NCBI GenBank assembly: GCA_005788585.1
Contig: SYBY01000261.1
Location: 1 to 6,282, forward strand
From: Actinomycetota bacterium
GTDB lineage: Bacteria; Actinomycetota; Thermoleophilia; Solirubrobacterales; Solirubrobacteraceae
DNA: 6,282 bases
Reading direction: 5' to 3'
How positions within the stretch are numbered: the first letter of the stretch is position 1; each line of letters starts with the position of its first letter. Both the position numbers and the translations under genes were made by a program. Positions 5,020 to 6,282 of the stretch are shown here, piece after piece. The notes under the pieces were generated by a model that was not told the DNA's origin, made no database searches, and saw only the letters and a program-made list of their open reading frames with translations.

Positions 5020-6282
5020 CTACAGCAGCGTGCCCAGCGTGAGCGGGACGACCGCTCCCGCGCCCGCCTTGCGCAGCTGGCCGCCCACCATCGCCAGGGT
5101 CCAGCCGGACAGGCGCCGGTCGTCGAGCAGGACGCCAGCGCCCGCCGGAGGCGTGCCCACGACGCGGAACGCGCCGCGCACGTTCGCGGCCTGCTGCACC
5201 GCATTGGCCATCTCGCGCTGCGGCGGGCGCGGCTCGGTGCGCTCCAGCAGGTCGACGTGAGGGATGCCCAGCTCGCGCGCGATGGTGTCCGCCACTGGGT
5301 GCAGCAGCGCGCCGAGCGACGCCGACGGCACCGTCGTGATCCAGTCGACGCGGACGCCGGACCCGCGCAGCACGTCGGCCAGCGCCATCGCGATCTCGTC
5401 GTCGATCCGTCCCGCGCGCAGCCCGCGCTCGATCGCCGGCCACCAGCCGCCGTCGCCGACCCGGGCCAGCGCCCAGCCGGGCTCGGTGCGCACGTCGTCG
5501 GGGATCCTCTTCATCGCCCCCGTGGCGTCCGGGGCCATCTTGCGGACGTCCAGCGCGATCGGGTTCGCGCGCAGGTGGCGCTGCGCGAGCTCCACCAGCG
5601 CCGGGTCCGGCGGGTCGGCGAACTTCGGCGCGGTGCAGACCGAGCATCGGCCGCAGTCGCGCGGGTCCACGTCGTCGAGCTCCTCCTGCAGCACACGCAT
5701 GAGGCAGCGGCCGTTGGTCCCGTACTGCGCCATCGCGGCCTGCTCGGCGCGGCGCAGCTCGGTGACCGCGGCGTAGCGCTCGCCGTCGTACTGCCAGTCC
5801 GCGCCGGGGAGCAGCCGCCAGCGCGTGCCGTCCCGCGTGACGGCGCCCTCGACGTCGAGGATCTTCAGCATTGCGTCGATCCGCGAGGAGCCGAGGTTCA
5901 CGGCGGACATCAGCTCGCGCGTGGTGCGGTCACCGGTCGCAAGCTCCGCGAGGACCGCGTCGACCCGCTCGCGCGACGGGAACGCCTGGCTGATGAAGAA
6001 GTCCTGGATGCGCTTGTCCTCGCCGCCGCGCAGCAGCACCACGTCGGCGTGCTCGACCCCACGACCGGCACGGCCGACCTGCTGGTAGTAGGACACGACC
6101 GAGCCGGGCGCCTGGTAGTGCACGACGAAGGTCAGGTCGGACTTGTCGTAGCCCATCCCCAGCGCGCTGGTGGCGACGACCGCCTTCAGCTCGTTGCGCA
6201 GCAGCCGCTCCTCGGTCGCGACGCGCAGCTCGGTGTCCTGCTCGCCGCTGTACGCCGCGGCGGCGATCCCGTGGGCGGTGAG
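5020..6282 (-). CDS. RecQ-family DNA helicase with C-terminal phosphoribosyltransferase-like domain (partial, C-terminal 420 residues)
   Basis: This is an ATP-dependent 3'-5' DNA helicase of the RecQ superfamily 2 group, acting in recombination and repair. The frame is open to the window edge (6282), so the ATPase lobe with motifs I-IV is outside. In visible numbering: motif V region VVATSALGMGYDK (35-47), FVVHYQAPGS (52-61), motif VI QQVGRAGRG (67-75) with the arginine finger, and a zinc site of Cys193, Cys210, Cys213 and Cys216, with the same 17-3-3 spacing as E. coli RecQ. A winged-helix-like segment follows. There is no HRDC domain; instead the last 110 residues resemble a type I phosphoribosyltransferase, with TTVPSAS (316-322), QREMANAVQQAANVRGAF, and a PRPP-loop-like LLDDRRLSGWT (385-395). 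To my knowledge this fusion occurs in other actinomycete RecQ-like proteins, with unknown function. The stop is TAG at 5020-5022, converging on the upstream genes. Confidence 0.92.
   Translation of the reverse strand, partial: LTAHGIAAAAYSGEQDTELRVATEERLLRNELKAVVATSALGMGYDKSDLTFVVHYQAPGSVVSYYQQVGRAGRGVEHADVVLLRGGEDKRIQDFFISQAFPSRERVDAVLAELATGDRTTRELMSAVNLGSSRIDAMLKILDVEGAVTRDGTRWRLLPGADWQYDGERYAAVTELRRAEQAAMAQYGTNGRCLMRVLQEELDDVDPRDCGRCSVCTAPKFADPPDPALVELAQRHLRANPIALDVRKMAPDATGAMKRIPDDVRTEPGWALARVGDGGWWPAIERGLRAGRIDDEIAMALADVLRGSGVRVDWITTVPSASLGALLHPVADTIARELGIPHVDLLERTEPRPPQREMANAVQQAANVRGAFRVVGTPPAGAGVLLDDRRLSGWTLAMVGGQLRKAGAGAVVPLTLGTLL

Noticed and set aside
3989..5022. GCTA direct repeat as a target-site duplication of the cassette
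   Set aside because: Four bases are too short to be meaningful, and they coincide with the TAG stop codons of both flanking genes.
4958..5030. Classical intrinsic terminator
   Set aside because: The stem is strong but no T-run follows on either strand; kept only as a low-confidence hairpin-type terminator.
3990..5204. Long minus-strand open frame opposite the DUF559 gene and running into the recQ 3' end
   Set aside because: It lies in a different frame from recQ, crosses both palindromes and shows no domain; the plus-strand gene has a clear family match.

Overview
The window is about 70% G+C, tightly packed bacterial chromosome. The gene families (a trpE-G-D-C run, an HtrA-type protein, a RecQ helicase fused to a phosphoribosyltransferase-like domain, and an orphan AbiEi/DUF559 protein) fit a high-GC actinomycete. 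My best guess is class Thermoleophilia (Solirubrobacterales-like). That placement is inference from family resemblance and composition, not from a marker gene.

Positions 1-2777, plus strand: the 3' end of trpE, then complete trpG, trpD and trpC. They are joined by 4-nt ATGA overlaps (trpE/trpG and trpD/trpC) or a 3-nt gap (trpG/trpD), so they form one translationally coupled transcript. Together they convert chorismate to anthranilate, then phosphoribosyl-anthranilate, then (skipping TrpF, which is not here) indole-3-glycerol phosphate. trpF, trpB and trpA are absent from the window. The trp promoter and any leader lie upstream of it.

Positions 2797-3993, plus strand: a membrane-anchored HtrA/DegP-type (S1C) trypsin-fold protein with one PDZ domain, 19 bp after trpC and probably co-transcribed. 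The catalytic His and Asp are intact, but the Ser of the GNSGG motif is Ala (GNAGG), so it is predicted to be a pseudoprotease.

Positions about 3997-5019: the most unusual part. A single gene (4104-4964) encodes an AbiEi-type winged-helix head fused to a DUF559 (Vsr-like, PD-(D/E)XK-fold) tail. Two copies of a 52-bp sequence bracket it in opposite orientation (4005-4056 and 4962-5013). They match at 51 of 52 positions, and each is itself a long imperfect palindrome centred on CTATAG. The layout resembles a small mobile cassette, or a REP/transposase-type pairing with a nuclease-fold protein in place of a transposase.

Positions 5020-6282, minus strand: the C-terminal 420 residues of a RecQ-family helicase (motifs V-VI, four-Cys zinc site, C-terminal phosphoribosyltransferase-like domain). 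It converges on the preceding genes; its 5' part lies beyond the window. The second palindrome fills almost all of the 55-bp convergent gap and could end transcription from both sides.
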